The position numbers and the translations under genes are program-made. A stretch of DNA of 64,000 nt from Actinokineospora xionganensis (lineage in GTDB: Bacteria; Actinomycetota; Actinomycetes; Mycobacteriales; Pseudonocardiaceae): assembly GCF_014323725.1 (NCBI RefSeq), contig NZ_JABVED010000013.1, forward strand, positions 124,288 through 188,287. Direction: 5' to 3'. Under the pieces are notes generated by a model, which was not told the DNA's origin, did not search any database, and saw only the letters and a list, made by a program, of their open reading frames with translations. Below are positions 26,728-37,982 of this stretch, piece by piece. Within the stretch, counting starts at the first letter, position 1, and each line of letters starts with the position of its first letter.

Positions 26728-26767
26728 CCTCGGCGGCGTCCGGCCGATGGACCCGACGCCGCCGAGG
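26728..26767 (-). terminator. Hairpin after the ogt gene
   Basis: CCTCGGCGGCGTC (26728-26740) and GACGCCGCCGAGG (26755-26767) are perfectly complementary with a 14-base loop. It lies about 100 bases past the ogt stop on the minus strand and 43 bases upstream of the lipase start. Confidence 0.65.
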
Positions 26768-26868
26768 AAATTACTCCGTTCGGCCGATAAGGGAAGTCAC
26801 GTTTTGGCCTGCTTCGATTCTTTGTCACAAGAGCACAAGAAATCGCGAGTGGATCACTCCACCTGTGC

Positions 26869-27369
26869 TCAGACCTGGGCCGTCAGACCCCGCTCGAAGT
26901 CGAGCAGGTAGCGCTTGCGGGGCAAGCCGCCGCCGTAGCCGGTGAGGTCGCCGGACGATCCGACCACCCGGTGGCACGGCACGATCAGGCCGATCGGGTT
27001 TTTCCCGTTGGCCAGACCCACCGCGCGCGACGCGGCGGGCTTGCCCAGCCGGGCCGCCAGCTCGCCGTAGGAGATGGTCTCGCCGTACGGGATCTCGCGC
27101 AGCTGCGTCCACACGCTGCGCTGGAAGTCGGTGCCCGCGAACGTCATGGGCAGGTCGAACCGCTCGCGGTCGCCCGCGAAGTACTCGCCGAGCTGGGTGA
27201 TCACCTCGCCGAACGCCTCGTCGTCGCGCTCGCCGAAGGTCTCCTCGGGTGGGCGGTGCCGCTGCTGTTCCATGTACAGGCCGCAGAGGACACCGTCGGT
27301 GGCGACCAGGGTCAGCGCGCCGACAGGGCTGTCGACGACCGTGTGGGAGCGGGTGATCGTGGCGGTCAT
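26869..27369 (-). CDS. ogt: Methylated-DNA--protein-cysteine methyltransferase
   Basis: 166 residues. Active-site Cys132 lies in the invariant IVPCHRVVG motif; the DNA-binding helix is SYGELAARLGKPAASRAVGLANGKNP. The protein accepts the alkyl group of O6-methylguanine onto Cys132 and is consumed in doing so. Its ATG overlaps the stop of the ada-alkA gene (27366-27369, ATGA), the arrangement also known for the mycobacterial alkA-ogt pair, which suggests joint induction by methylation damage. Confidence 0.95.
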   Translation of the reverse strand: MTATITRSHTVVDSPVGALTLVATDGVLCGLYMEQQRHRPPEETFGERDDEAFGEVITQLGEYFAGDRERFDLPMTFAGTDFQRSVWTQLREIPYGETISYGELAARLGKPAASRAVGLANGKNPIGLIVPCHRVVGSSGDLTGYGGGLPRKRYLLDFERGLTAQV

Positions 27370-28856
27370 GGGTTCTCCTGGGTCGTGGGCATTCGGTTGA
27401 TGGCGTGTTCGCTCGTGCCCCACAGGTACTGCGTGGCGTAGGCGCGCCAGGGCCGCCAGGCCTGGGCGTGCGCGGTGAGCGCTTTCGGGTCGGTGGGCAG
27501 GTCGAGGGCGGCGGCGGCCACCTTGACGCCGAGGTCGCCGGGGACGAAGGCGTCCGGGTCGCCGAGGGCGCGCATGGCGATCATCTCGACGGTCCACGGA
27601 CCGAAACCGGGCAGTTCCCGCAGGGCCTGGCGGGCGGCGTGCCAGTCGGAGCCGACCCCGAGGTCCAGTTCGCCCGCCGCGAGGGCGCTGACCAGGGTCG
27701 TCAGTGTGCGCCTGCGGGACCGCGGCATGGCCAGCGTCTCCGGGTCGATCCCGGCGAGCGCCTCCGGCGTGGGGAACAGGTGGGTGAGGCCGCCGCCGGG
27801 GTCGTCGACCGGGTCGCCGTGGGCGGTGACGAGCCGGGCCGCGTGGGTCCGGGCGGCCGCGGTCGACACCTGCTGGCCGAGGACGGCGCGGACGGCGAAC
27901 TCGGCCGAGCAGACCGTGCGCGGCACCCGCCTGCCCGGGTCCTTCGCGACCAGCGGCGCCAGGTGCGGGTCGCCGGAGAGCAGTTCGTCTACTGCCACCG
28001 GGTCGGCGTCAAGGTCGAGCATCCACCGGCAGCGGCTGATCGCGAGGGAGAGATCGCGCAGGTCGGAGAGCATCAGCTTGCAGCCGACGTGCTCCGGGAA
28101 GGGGCGCAGCTCGACGATCGCCGGACCGTGCGGCAGCCGGATCGTGCGCCGGTAGGCGCCGTCGCGCCACTCCTCCACCCCCGGCACAGCGGTGGCCGCG
28201 AGGTGGCCGAACAGGTTGTCCGGACACAGCGGCGCGCGGAACGGCAGCCGCACGGTCATGGTGGTCGACGGCGTCGCGTCCGGCCTGCCCGCCGGGCGCA
28301 CTCGCTGTCGCAGCTCGGTGGGCGACTGGGCGAACACCTCGCGGACCGTGTCGTTGAACGTGCGCACGCTGGCGAACCCGGCGGCGGGCGCCACCACGGC
28401 CATCGGCAGGGCGGTTGTCTCGATCAGCAGCCGCGCCGTCTGGGCGCGCTGGGCCCGGGCGATGGCCAGCGGGCCCGCGCCGAGTTCGGCCTGCAGCTGC
28501 CGCTCGATCTGCCGGACGCTGTAGCCGAGCCTGCGGGCGAGCCCGGGCACGCCCTCGGTGTCGACGACACCGTCGGCGATCAGCCGCATCGCCCGGGCCA
28601 CCAGGTCGGCCCGCTCATTCCACTGTGGAGAGCCAGGGCTGGCGTCGGGCCTGCACCGCTTGCAGGCGCGGAAACCGGCCTGCTGGGCTGCCGCCGCGCT
28701 CGGGTAGAAGCGCATGTTGCGGACCTTGGGCGGGACGACGGGACAGCTGGGTCGGCAGTAGATCCGGGTGGTGAGGACGGCGGTGAAGAACCAGCCGTCG
28801 AACCGTGCGTCCTTCGACTGCACGGCTCGCACGCAACGCTCCACCTCGGTGTACAT
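27366..28856 (-). CDS. alkA: Ada-AlkA fusion: methyl-phosphotriester sensor, AraC domain and 3-methyladenine glycosylase
   Basis: 496 residues in three parts. The Ada N-terminal domain has Cys34, Cys38, Cys65 and Cys68 (RIYCRPSC ... RACKRCRP), the zinc site whose first Cys takes methyl from phosphotriesters. An AraC helix-turn-helix follows (about 80-190). The C-terminal AlkA glycosylase has VLGQQVSTAAARTHAARL and the helix-hairpin-helix LRELPGFGPWTVEMIAMRALGDPD with catalytic Asp in PDAFVPGDLG. It both senses methylation and removes alkylated bases, and heads the operon with ogt. Confidence 0.94.
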   Translation of the reverse strand: MYTEVERCVRAVQSKDARFDGWFFTAVLTTRIYCRPSCPVVPPKVRNMRFYPSAAAAQQAGFRACKRCRPDASPGSPQWNERADLVARAMRLIADGVVDTEGVPGLARRLGYSVRQIERQLQAELGAGPLAIARAQRAQTARLLIETTALPMAVVAPAAGFASVRTFNDTVREVFAQSPTELRQRVRPAGRPDATPSTTMTVRLPFRAPLCPDNLFGHLAATAVPGVEEWRDGAYRRTIRLPHGPAIVELRPFPEHVGCKLMLSDLRDLSLAISRCRWMLDLDADPVAVDELLSGDPHLAPLVAKDPGRRVPRTVCSAEFAVRAVLGQQVSTAAARTHAARLVTAHGDPVDDPGGGLTHLFPTPEALAGIDPETLAMPRSRRRTLTTLVSALAAGELDLGVGSDWHAARQALRELPGFGPWTVEMIAMRALGDPDAFVPGDLGVKVAAAALDLPTDPKALTAHAQAWRPWRAYATQYLWGTSEHAINRMPTTQENP

Positions 28857-28949
28857 GCGACCAGTCTTCCCCAGGCCACCGACACCGGCTGGCGGGAAAA
28901 CGACACCGAGGTCGACACCGACGGTGCCGTCGCTTTTCTGCCTGCCCGG

Positions 28950-31283
28950 CTACCAGACGGGGTGGATGTGCGTGCGGCTCGCCGTCAACGTGCGGCCGCG
29001 CAGCCGGGGCACGACCGAACGGTCGTTGCCGTGGCCGTAGCTGATCGGCTGCAGGTCGGGGCTCACCGCGCGGACCACCCGGAACGGTCCCGTCGCGACG
29101 TCGGCGCTCGTCACGTCGACCACGGCCACCCGGACCTTCGCCGACCCCAGGACGTGGGCCAGGTCGGTGACCGACGACTCGGCGACCGGTTCACGCAGGT
29201 CGCGCAGCCGGGACGTGCCACCGCAGCGGAGCCGGTCGAAGGCGGCGACCCGGTCGAGTGGGAAGTAGTAGGCGGCGTGGTCGAGCATCTCGCGCACGTC
29301 TTCTGGGGACTTGGGCACCGGGCGCTCCCGCATGAGACCCGCCAGGTGCGACGCGGTCTGCGCGAGTTCGAGCACCGCGGCCCGGATCGCCGCGCGGGGT
29401 GACCGGTCGGCCCCGAGACCCAAGGTCGCACCGGGCCTGCGCTTGCCGTCGCCGAGGGCCAGCGCGGCTGCGGTGACGCCGTACATGCTGGTGGGCAGCA
29501 GGTACACCTCGACGGTGACGCCCTGCGTGCGCAGCGCCTCGACGATGGCGGCCAGGTCCGGGTCGAGCGTGTCGTCGAGTTCGACGAACCGGCCCTTGGC
29601 GCCGGTCAGCCACGCGGCCATCATCGCGTCGCGCTCGATGAGTTCGAGGACCGCGCGGACGGTGGCCGACTCGGCGTCGGCGCCCGCGGCGAGCCCGTTG
29701 GAGGTGCCCTGGCAGATCAGGTGCTCAGGCAGCAACGTCATCGCCAGGTAGGTGAAGACGGCGGGGACCCAGACGGGTCGGTCGGTGCCCAGCCAGGTGC
29801 CGCGGACCCACGGGTGGTCGGTGCGGCGGTCGAACGGGGCGAACTCGAACCCGGGGCGGGCGTAGCTTTCCGCTTGGTACAAAGGGAATTCGCGTGGGTC
29901 GAGGATGTCCCCAGCCAGGTCGGCGGGCCGCGCCCACACCAGTTTCTCGGCTTCGGGCAGCGACGGCGCGTACCGCTCGACCGCCTCCCCCACCGCCGAC
30001 AGGATCGCCTCGGCCTGGGTGGCGCCCTTGCCCCAGCCGATCGGCAGGGCCTTCGCCCGCCCTTCGGCGTCGAGGTGGTGTGGGGGCGCGGCGGTGGCGA
30101 CGAAGGGCAGGTCGGGTCCGGTGCCGAGTGGCTGTTTGAGGGAGATCCACGGAATGACGCCGGTCAGCGGGTCCACCCAACCCGCCAGCGCCTCCAGCAA
30201 GGCGGCCGGGTCGTCGCCCGCGGGGAGCCCCACGGTGCCGATGCCCTCGGCGCCGCCGCAGACCTCGCACGACGGCAGGGGAATCACGCGGTGCCAGACG
30301 ACTTCGCCGTCGACCACCTCGGCGAGGTGGTCGACGAGTTCGCGCGCGCCATTCCGCAGGAGCGCGACGACCCGGTCGGCGTCGGGGTCGGGGAGGTCGA
30401 GGCTGCCCGCGTAGCAGCCGTGGCTGCCAGACCGCTCGGTGCGGTCCTCGACCAGCTCGTCGCGGACGACAGTGGTCTTGTCCGGGCCTTCCGGCGGGGT
30501 GATCCGGCCGTACAGCAGGCCCGAGACAGCGGCGGTGCGCTCCACGTCGTCATCCACGCCGACAACGATCGACACCGCCGCAGTGCGCTCGACAACGTCA
30601 TCCGCACTGGCGATAACCGACCGCGCGACCGCCGTCGTGCGCTCCACGTCATCATCCACGCCGACAACGACCGGTCCGGCCACCGCCGTCGTGCGCTCGA
30701 CATCGTCGGCCCCGGTGATGACGGATCGCGGGACCGCCGTGGTCCGCTCCACATCGTCATCGGCCGCGGTCATGGTCGACCCCGCCACCGCCATGGTGCG
30801 CTCCACGACGTCATCGGTTGCGATGGCCACCGAGCGCGGCACGGCGCAAGTGCGGTCCGGATCGTCGGCGGTCGCGGCCGACACCGCTTTCGCGGCGGGG
30901 CGGCGCAGTGCGATGCCCATCGCCGAATGGGCGACGGCGATGTGCGCGACCTGCGGGGCGACCGCGCCGAACGAGGCCGCTTTGGCGGCGAGGATGCGCC
31001 GGCGCGCGCACTCCGCGCAGCCTGGGCGGCCGGGGACGGACAGCGGACCCACGAGGACCCGGTCACCGTCGAACGTGAGCGCGACAGCGGGAAGTCGGGC
31101 GGTACGGGCCCACCGGCCGAACGGAGTCAGGTCTTCCTCGTCCACGGCGACGTGGATCGCGAGTCGCGCCGTCGGCGGCGGCACACAGCCGGGACCGCCG
31201 TAGACCACGACGGCGTCCCCGAGTGCTTGTCGCACTCGGGTCAGCGTGGTGGTCTCGCGGCTGGTGGCCTGGTCAGCCCGCAC
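28950..31283 (-). CDS. TOMM-type cyclodehydratase: E1-like leader-binding region fused to YcaO domain
   Basis: 777 residues from GTG 31283, which lies inside the last codons of the small upstream gene. The N-terminal part (about 1-150) resembles the Ocin-ThiF/E1-like partner: VGPLSVPGRPGCAECARRR; with CEVC near residue 340 it supplies four zinc-type cysteines. The YcaO part has the ATP-binding signatures AILSAVGEAVERY (about 420) and SNGLAAGADAESATVRAVLELIERDA (about 530-555). YcaO enzymes cyclise Cys/Ser/Thr in peptides or make amide-backbone changes. The C-terminus HIHPVW lacks the usual PxPxP. No SagB-like dehydrogenase, peptidase or exporter is adjacent. Residues about 140-255 are an odd repeat insert. 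Confidence 0.85.
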   Translation of the reverse strand: MRADQATSRETTTLTRVRQALGDAVVVYGGPGCVPPPTARLAIHVAVDEEDLTPFGRWARTARLPAVALTFDGDRVLVGPLSVPGRPGCAECARRRILAAKAASFGAVAPQVAHIAVAHSAMGIALRRPAAKAVSAATADDPDRTCAVPRSVAIATDDVVERTMAVAGSTMTAADDDVERTTAVPRSVITGADDVERTTAVAGPVVVGVDDDVERTTAVARSVIASADDVVERTAAVSIVVGVDDDVERTAAVSGLLYGRITPPEGPDKTTVVRDELVEDRTERSGSHGCYAGSLDLPDPDADRVVALLRNGARELVDHLAEVVDGEVVWHRVIPLPSCEVCGGAEGIGTVGLPAGDDPAALLEALAGWVDPLTGVIPWISLKQPLGTGPDLPFVATAAPPHHLDAEGRAKALPIGWGKGATQAEAILSAVGEAVERYAPSLPEAEKLVWARPADLAGDILDPREFPLYQAESYARPGFEFAPFDRRTDHPWVRGTWLGTDRPVWVPAVFTYLAMTLLPEHLICQGTSNGLAAGADAESATVRAVLELIERDAMMAAWLTGAKGRFVELDDTLDPDLAAIVEALRTQGVTVEVYLLPTSMYGVTAAALALGDGKRRPGATLGLGADRSPRAAIRAAVLELAQTASHLAGLMRERPVPKSPEDVREMLDHAAYYFPLDRVAAFDRLRCGGTSRLRDLREPVAESSVTDLAHVLGSAKVRVAVVDVTSADVATGPFRVVRAVSPDLQPISYGHGNDRSVVPRLRGRTLTASRTHIHPVW
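30513..30866 (-). repeat. Seven imperfect repeats of about 17 residues within the YcaO fusion
   Basis: The reverse-strand frame encodes units of the type DDVERTTAVxRSVIxxA. The first (DDPDRTCAVPRSVAIAT) and sixth are most diverged, the third to fifth nearly alike. They lie between the two cysteine pairs of the E1-like part, where relatives have a short linker. The repeat period in DNA is about 51-57 bases and stays in frame throughout. Confidence 0.8.
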
Positions 31284-31476
31284 GCACCGCCCCCAAGTCC
31301 AAGGCGTGTCGAGGGCGGCCATGGCTCACCAGGGTGAAGTCCGCGGGCGCGGTGATCCCCTTGAGGACCTCCCAGAACCGCAGTTCCTCGTCGCCGCCCC
31401 CGCGCAGCGCCTGGGGCGCGGCGGTGGCCCGCGAAGGTGTGGCCACTTTCGCGACGAGTTCCCGGGTGTCTTGCAT
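31273..31476 (-). CDS. Small protein overlapping the YcaO gene, candidate RiPP precursor
   Basis: 67 residues from ATG 31476, placed by an AGGAGG site 5 bases upstream (the longer frame from 31506 has none). The N-terminal half has a helix-like MQDTRELVAKVATPS, then ALRGGGDEELRFWEVLKGI, and the end is ADFTLVSHGRPRHALDLGAVRAG minus a few residues. Its stop overlaps the YcaO start by 11 bases, so synthesis is coupled. Position and size fit a leader-core substrate for a TOMM enzyme, but it contains no Cys and few Ser/Thr, so heterocycles could form at only a few places. It could instead be an accessory protein. Confidence 0.5.
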   Translation of the reverse strand: MQDTRELVAKVATPSRATAAPQALRGGGDEELRFWEVLKGITAPADFTLVSHGRPRHALDLGAVRAG

Positions 31477-31563
31477 GGCGGCCTCCTGGTTGCGTACCTC
31501 GGTCATGAGGTAGGAGTCGGCAACCGGTCGAGGGATACATCATCCACCCGGGATCTTTGCAGG

Positions 31564-34416
<2,853 letters not shown>

Positions 34417-34653
34417 TGAGATCCCTTCGGTAGTGCTCTGAACTCGGGCAACGCGGCATCCGGGGAGGGAGCACGCAGCAGGTTGAGTGGCCACTGGTGG
34501 CCGGCACCCATGCTAAAGCCGGGCACCGACAATTCTCGCGGACCGGTCGCGGCGATGCACCCGCGGAGCGGTACCCACGGGTAACCTCACTCGCCTACGC
34601 TGGTCCACGGGAGCAGCTTTCGCTCCGTTCACGCCAAGCATGTCGGGGTCCTC

Positions 34654-35406
34654 ATGACTGGGTCGAACACGTCCGCGAACACCATGAACGGCACGACCAC
34701 CGCGGCCACGCTGGCCGCCGTGCGCGAGGCCACGGCTGTCCTGACCGGTGTGGTCGAGAGATTCGCGGAGACCGACTTCACCCGGCCCAGCCTGTTGCCG
34801 GGCTGGACCCGCGGGCATGTGGTCACCCACCTCGCCCGCAACGCCGACGCCCTGGTCAACCTGCTGACCTGGGCGCGCACCGGCATCGAGCACGCGGCCT
34901 ACCCGAGTCGGGCCGACCGCGACGCCGACATCGCCGACGGCGCGAGCAGGCTAGGCCAGATCCAGCGCGAGGATCTGATCGCGGCCTGCGACCGCTTCAT
35001 GGTCGAGGCTACGCGACTCGGCCACGAGGACTGGGCGGCGCGGGTGCAGCACCCCTCGGGCGACCCGATCGTCGCCGCGCGGATTCCGCAGATGCGCCTG
35101 TTCGAGGTGTGGACCCACCTGGTCGACCTCGACGCCGACGTGGGCTTCGACGCGGTCCCGAACGGCCACCTGGACCTGGTGCTCGACCGGGCGCTGCTCC
35201 CCCACCTGAACCGCACCGACGGCCACCCGCTGCGGCTGACCGTCTCACTGCCCGACGGCAGTGAGCGCAGCTGGGAACTCGCCATCGCCCCGGACGGCGG
35301 CAGCGAGGTGAGCGGGCCCGCGGCGGCCGCGCTGACCTGGCTGACCGGCCGCGGCAAACCCGCCGACCTCGTCGGCCCCATCCCCGACCTCGGCCCCTGG
35401 GGCTAA
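34654..35406 (+). CDS. Maleylpyruvate isomerase-family mycothiol-dependent enzyme
   Basis: 250 residues. The MDMPI N-terminal domain of the DinB superfamily is clear: LLPGWTRGHVVTHLARNADAL (about residues 48-68) with metal-ligand His, and MRLFEVWTHLVDLDADV (about 150-166) with a second His. The C-terminal domain (LTVSLPDGSERSWELAI ... TGRG) is typical of the family. Such enzymes use mycothiol as a cofactor for isomerisation or S-transfer. ATG 34654 has a GGGGTCC site; ATG 34684 is an alternative. Substrate unknown. Confidence 0.85.
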   Translation: MTGSNTSANTMNGTTTAATLAAVREATAVLTGVVERFAETDFTRPSLLPGWTRGHVVTHLARNADALVNLLTWARTGIEHAAYPSRADRDADIADGASRLGQIQREDLIAACDRFMVEATRLGHEDWAARVQHPSGDPIVAARIPQMRLFEVWTHLVDLDADVGFDAVPNGHLDLVLDRALLPHLNRTDGHPLRLTVSLPDGSERSWELAIAPDGGSEVSGPAAAALTWLTGRGKPADLVGPIPDLGPWG

Positions 35407-35547
35407 CCCCTCCGGCAAGTGAGTCGCCCGGTCCTGAAACGCCCCTTCCCGCAACTGAGTTCACGATTCGCTCGGTCTGAGCGCCGAACTCGTTTTGTGG
35501 ACGGGGCGACTCAGTTGCCGGGCGGGGCGACTCGCGTGGGGGTTAGC
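35402..35547. repeat. Imperfect palindromic element between convergent genes
   Basis: The ends GCTAACCCC (35402-35410) and GGGGTTAGC (35539-35547) are complementary and contain the stop codons of both flanking genes. Inside, GTGAGTCGCCC and GGGGCGACTC pair loosely, CAACTGAGT recurs as ACTCAGTTG, and the centre folds as GAGTTC...GAACTC and CGCTC...GAGCG. It probably acts as a two-way terminator and resembles the better-kept elements at 15782 and 43538 in design. Confidence 0.65.
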
Positions 35548-36787
35548 GGAGTTGGGAGGCTGCCATCGCCCAGGACGGTGGCAGCGACGTGGGTGCGTCC
35601 GCGGCGGGTCGGGGGACGGGGCCGGACGGGCCCAGGTCCGCGGACCTGGGCGGACCGGCCGCCTGAGGCTGGGGCACCTGCGGCAGGTCGCGGATCGCCT
35701 CCACCACGGCGCTGCCCGCCACACGGGCGCGCAGCCACACGTCGCCGGTGAGCCAGCGGTGGCACGGTTGCTCGACGAGCCGGGTCATCGCCCAGCCCAG
35801 CAGCACCGCCATCGCCACACAGGCGACCAGGCGGCCCCACGGTCCGACGCCCAGGTCGAGCAGGAATCGCGCGAGCACGAAGCCGAGTTCCTGGTGGACC
35901 AGGTAGACGCCGAACGAGATGCCGCCGAGCCAGCGGATCGGGGTGGCCAGCTGCCGCAGGCCCGGGATGTCCCAGTCGGGGCCGCCCGCGGCCGCGACGA
36001 TGCCCGCGAGGATGACCCCGAAGGCCACGGTCGACCAGGTGTCGGCGAAGTAGGAGTGGGCGTCCTGCGCGACCAGGACCGCGGCCACGTAGACGGCGAG
36101 GTGCTTGCCGGAGAACCGGTCGCGGGTCCACAGCCAGATCGCGATGCCCACGCCGAACAGCGCCACCCGGTGCAGCGCCAGACCGTCGAAGACCGACCGC
36201 ACCCACTGCGCCGAATCGACGTCGTCACGCCAGACGAACCGGATCACCAGCGGCACCACCACGAGCGACCACAGCAGCCAGGCCAATGCGGCGCCCCGCG
36301 ACCAGCGGCGCGGCCACAGCAGCGCGGCGGCGAAGAAGGCCATCACCTGCACGGGCAACGTCCAGTAGGAGGGGTCGATCCAGTGGAAGGTCGGCGACCA
36401 CGCCTGCACCATGAGCAGGTTCGCGGCCAGGTCCGTGACGTTGGGCACATACCACCCGAAAGCGGGCGCGACAGCGCGCGAGACGCCATAGGTGATCACC
36501 ACCGCGAGCAGGTACGCGGGCAGCAGCCGGGCGAGCCGGTTGCGCAGCCACGTGCCCGTTTCCCCGCGTCGGACGGTCACACAGACGAAGAACGCGGAGA
36601 TCACCAGCAGCGTGCTGGCGCCGAACTGCAGGGGCAGCACGAACGGGTACGGCCCCAACTCGGCGTGGTTGATCGGCGACTGGTGGGTGACGTGCTGGAC
36701 GACGACCGAGAAGACGGCCAGCACCCGGATGACGTCCCAGCTCAGCTTGCGTGGGGACCGAGTTCGGATCTCTGTCTCTGAGTTCAC
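35543..36787 (-). CDS. Acyltransferase family 3 membrane protein (OafA/YrhL-like)
   Basis: 414 residues, about ten membrane helices. The N-terminus has LSWDVIRVLAVFSVVVQHVTH, with the family Arg and catalytic His, followed by FVCVTVRRGETGTWLRNRLARLLPAYL. GISFGVYLVHQELGF lies in a late helix and MTRLVEQPCHRW near the end, both typical. These integral membrane enzymes move acetyl or other acyl groups onto extracytoplasmic sugars, cell-wall polymers or natural products. The C-terminal 55 residues are a Pro-rich cytosolic or outer tail. Stands alone. Confidence 0.9.
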   Translation of the reverse strand: MNSETEIRTRSPRKLSWDVIRVLAVFSVVVQHVTHQSPINHAELGPYPFVLPLQFGASTLLVISAFFVCVTVRRGETGTWLRNRLARLLPAYLLAVVITYGVSRAVAPAFGWYVPNVTDLAANLLMVQAWSPTFHWIDPSYWTLPVQVMAFFAAALLWPRRWSRGAALAWLLWSLVVVPLVIRFVWRDDVDSAQWVRSVFDGLALHRVALFGVGIAIWLWTRDRFSGKHLAVYVAAVLVAQDAHSYFADTWSTVAFGVILAGIVAAAGGPDWDIPGLRQLATPIRWLGGISFGVYLVHQELGFVLARFLLDLGVGPWGRLVACVAMAVLLGWAMTRLVEQPCHRWLTGDVWLRARVAGSAVVEAIRDLPQVPQPQAAGPPRSADLGPSGPVPRPAADAPTSLPPSWAMAASQLR

Positions 36788-36915
36788 GGGCTCGCAGGTG
36801 ATCGGCGACAGTGGTCAGGTTTCAGGTCACGCTCAGGTAACAGGGTACTGCCCAACCTGCCGCGGTGCCTTCGCGGGTGGAACCAACGGTGGCAGACAGA
36901 CTACCGTCGGCGACC

Positions 36916-37593
36916 GTGGACCTCGTCGACGACTACACCGGCCATGTCGAGCCCGGTGGCCCCGCTGCCCGCCGCACCCTGAACGCGCTGACGATCACCA
37001 AGGTGTCCGTCGGCCCGTTCGATAACAACGCGTACCTGCTGACCTGCCGCGCCACCCATGAGGCGCTGCTGATCGACGCCGCAGCCGACCCGACACGCCT
37101 GTCGGACGTCATCGGCTACGACAAGGACCGACCCAGCCTGAAGACCATCGTCACCACGCACCAGCACGGTGACCACTGGCAGGCGCTGGGCGCGGTCGCC
37201 GGAGCCAACGGCGCCAACACGATCGCCCACGAACTGGACGCGGGCCCACTACCGGTCCCCCCGGACCGGTTCGTGACCCAGGGCGACACGGTGGCGGTGG
37301 GGCAGGTGGAGCTGGAAGTGATCCACCTGCGCGGCCACACCCCGGGCTCCATCGCGCTGCTCTACCGTGACCCGGACGGCCACCCGCACCTGTTCACGGG
37401 CGACTCTCTGTTCCCGGGCGGTCCTGGACGGACAACAGATCCCAAGGACTTCACCAGCCTCATGAACGACCTGGAGTCCCGTGTCTTCGGCGAACTGCCG
37501 GATGACACGTGGTTCTACCCCGGCCACGGCGACGACTCGACCTTGGGCGACGAACGCCCGAAGCTGGACGAGTGGCGAGAGCGCGGCTGGTAG
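36916..37593 (+). CDS. Metallo-beta-lactamase-fold hydrolase (glyoxalase II-like)
   Basis: 225 residues from GTG 36916 (GTG 36889 and 36865 are in frame too). Zinc ligands are visible in order: TTHQHGDH (about 84-91), LRGHTPGS (about 141), FTGDSLFPGG (about 163), and YPGHGDDST (about 203). Length and order fit hydroxyacylglutathione hydrolase-like enzymes, which in mycothiol users may split thiol esters. Two truncated copies of its 3' third lie further downstream (38461 and 39684), each separated from it by a toxin-antitoxin unit. Confidence 0.88.
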   Translation: MDLVDDYTGHVEPGGPAARRTLNALTITKVSVGPFDNNAYLLTCRATHEALLIDAAADPTRLSDVIGYDKDRPSLKTIVTTHQHGDHWQALGAVAGANGANTIAHELDAGPLPVPPDRFVTQGDTVAVGQVELEVIHLRGHTPGSIALLYRDPDGHPHLFTGDSLFPGGPGRTTDPKDFTSLMNDLESRVFGELPDDTWFYPGHGDDSTLGDERPKLDEWRERGW

Positions 37594-37630
37594 GCAGTAC
37601 GGCCAGCACACCCAAGGCTGCTGAGCACGA

Positions 37631-37672
37631 GTGCTGCGGTATGGCCGCCTGGTGGCAGCCATACCGCAGCAC
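37631..37672. promoter_or_regulatory. 14-base inverted repeat upstream of the antitoxin gene
   Basis: GTGCTGCGGTATGG (37631-37644) is exactly complementary to 37659-37672 across a 14-base loop. It lies 37 bases after the hydrolase stop and 40 bases before the antitoxin ATG. It could be the hydrolase terminator or the operator through which Phd-type antitoxins repress their operon. Confidence 0.6.
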
Positions 37673-37712
37673 CACGTAGCACAGCGTGCCACCGCCCGGT
37701 AGGGTAAAGGTC

Positions 37713-37982
37713 ATGACAGCGCAGCCCGAGGTCACACAACGAGACCTCCGCAACAGGTCGAAAGAGATCATGGACGCCGTCGAGAGTGGGCGGTCGTTCA
37801 CCGTCACCCGTGACGGCCATGAGATCGGTGAATTGATCCCGCTGCGCCGGCGTCGACGTTTCGTCGCACGAGCCGAGTTCGTCGCCACGTCACGCAACGC
37901 GGCGCAGGTCGACATCGACGCGTTCCGCGCCGATCAAGAAGCCGCGCTCGACCAGGAGCCGCGAAACCCTTATGAGCAGTGA
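37713..37982 (+). CDS. Phd/YefM-family antitoxin
   Basis: 89 residues, ATG 37713 behind AAAGG. The N-terminal VTQRDLRNRSKEIMDAVESGRSF and VTRDGHEIGELIPL make the Phd/YefM DNA-binding fold; the Arg-rich middle leads to an acidic, disordered tail that would bind and block the toxin. It overlaps the VapC gene by 11 bases, typical of type II pairs. Regulation is probably by conditional cooperativity at the nearby palindrome. Confidence 0.9.
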   Translation: MTAQPEVTQRDLRNRSKEIMDAVESGRSFTVTRDGHEIGELIPLRRRRRFVARAEFVATSRNAAQVDIDAFRADQEAALDQEPRNPYEQ

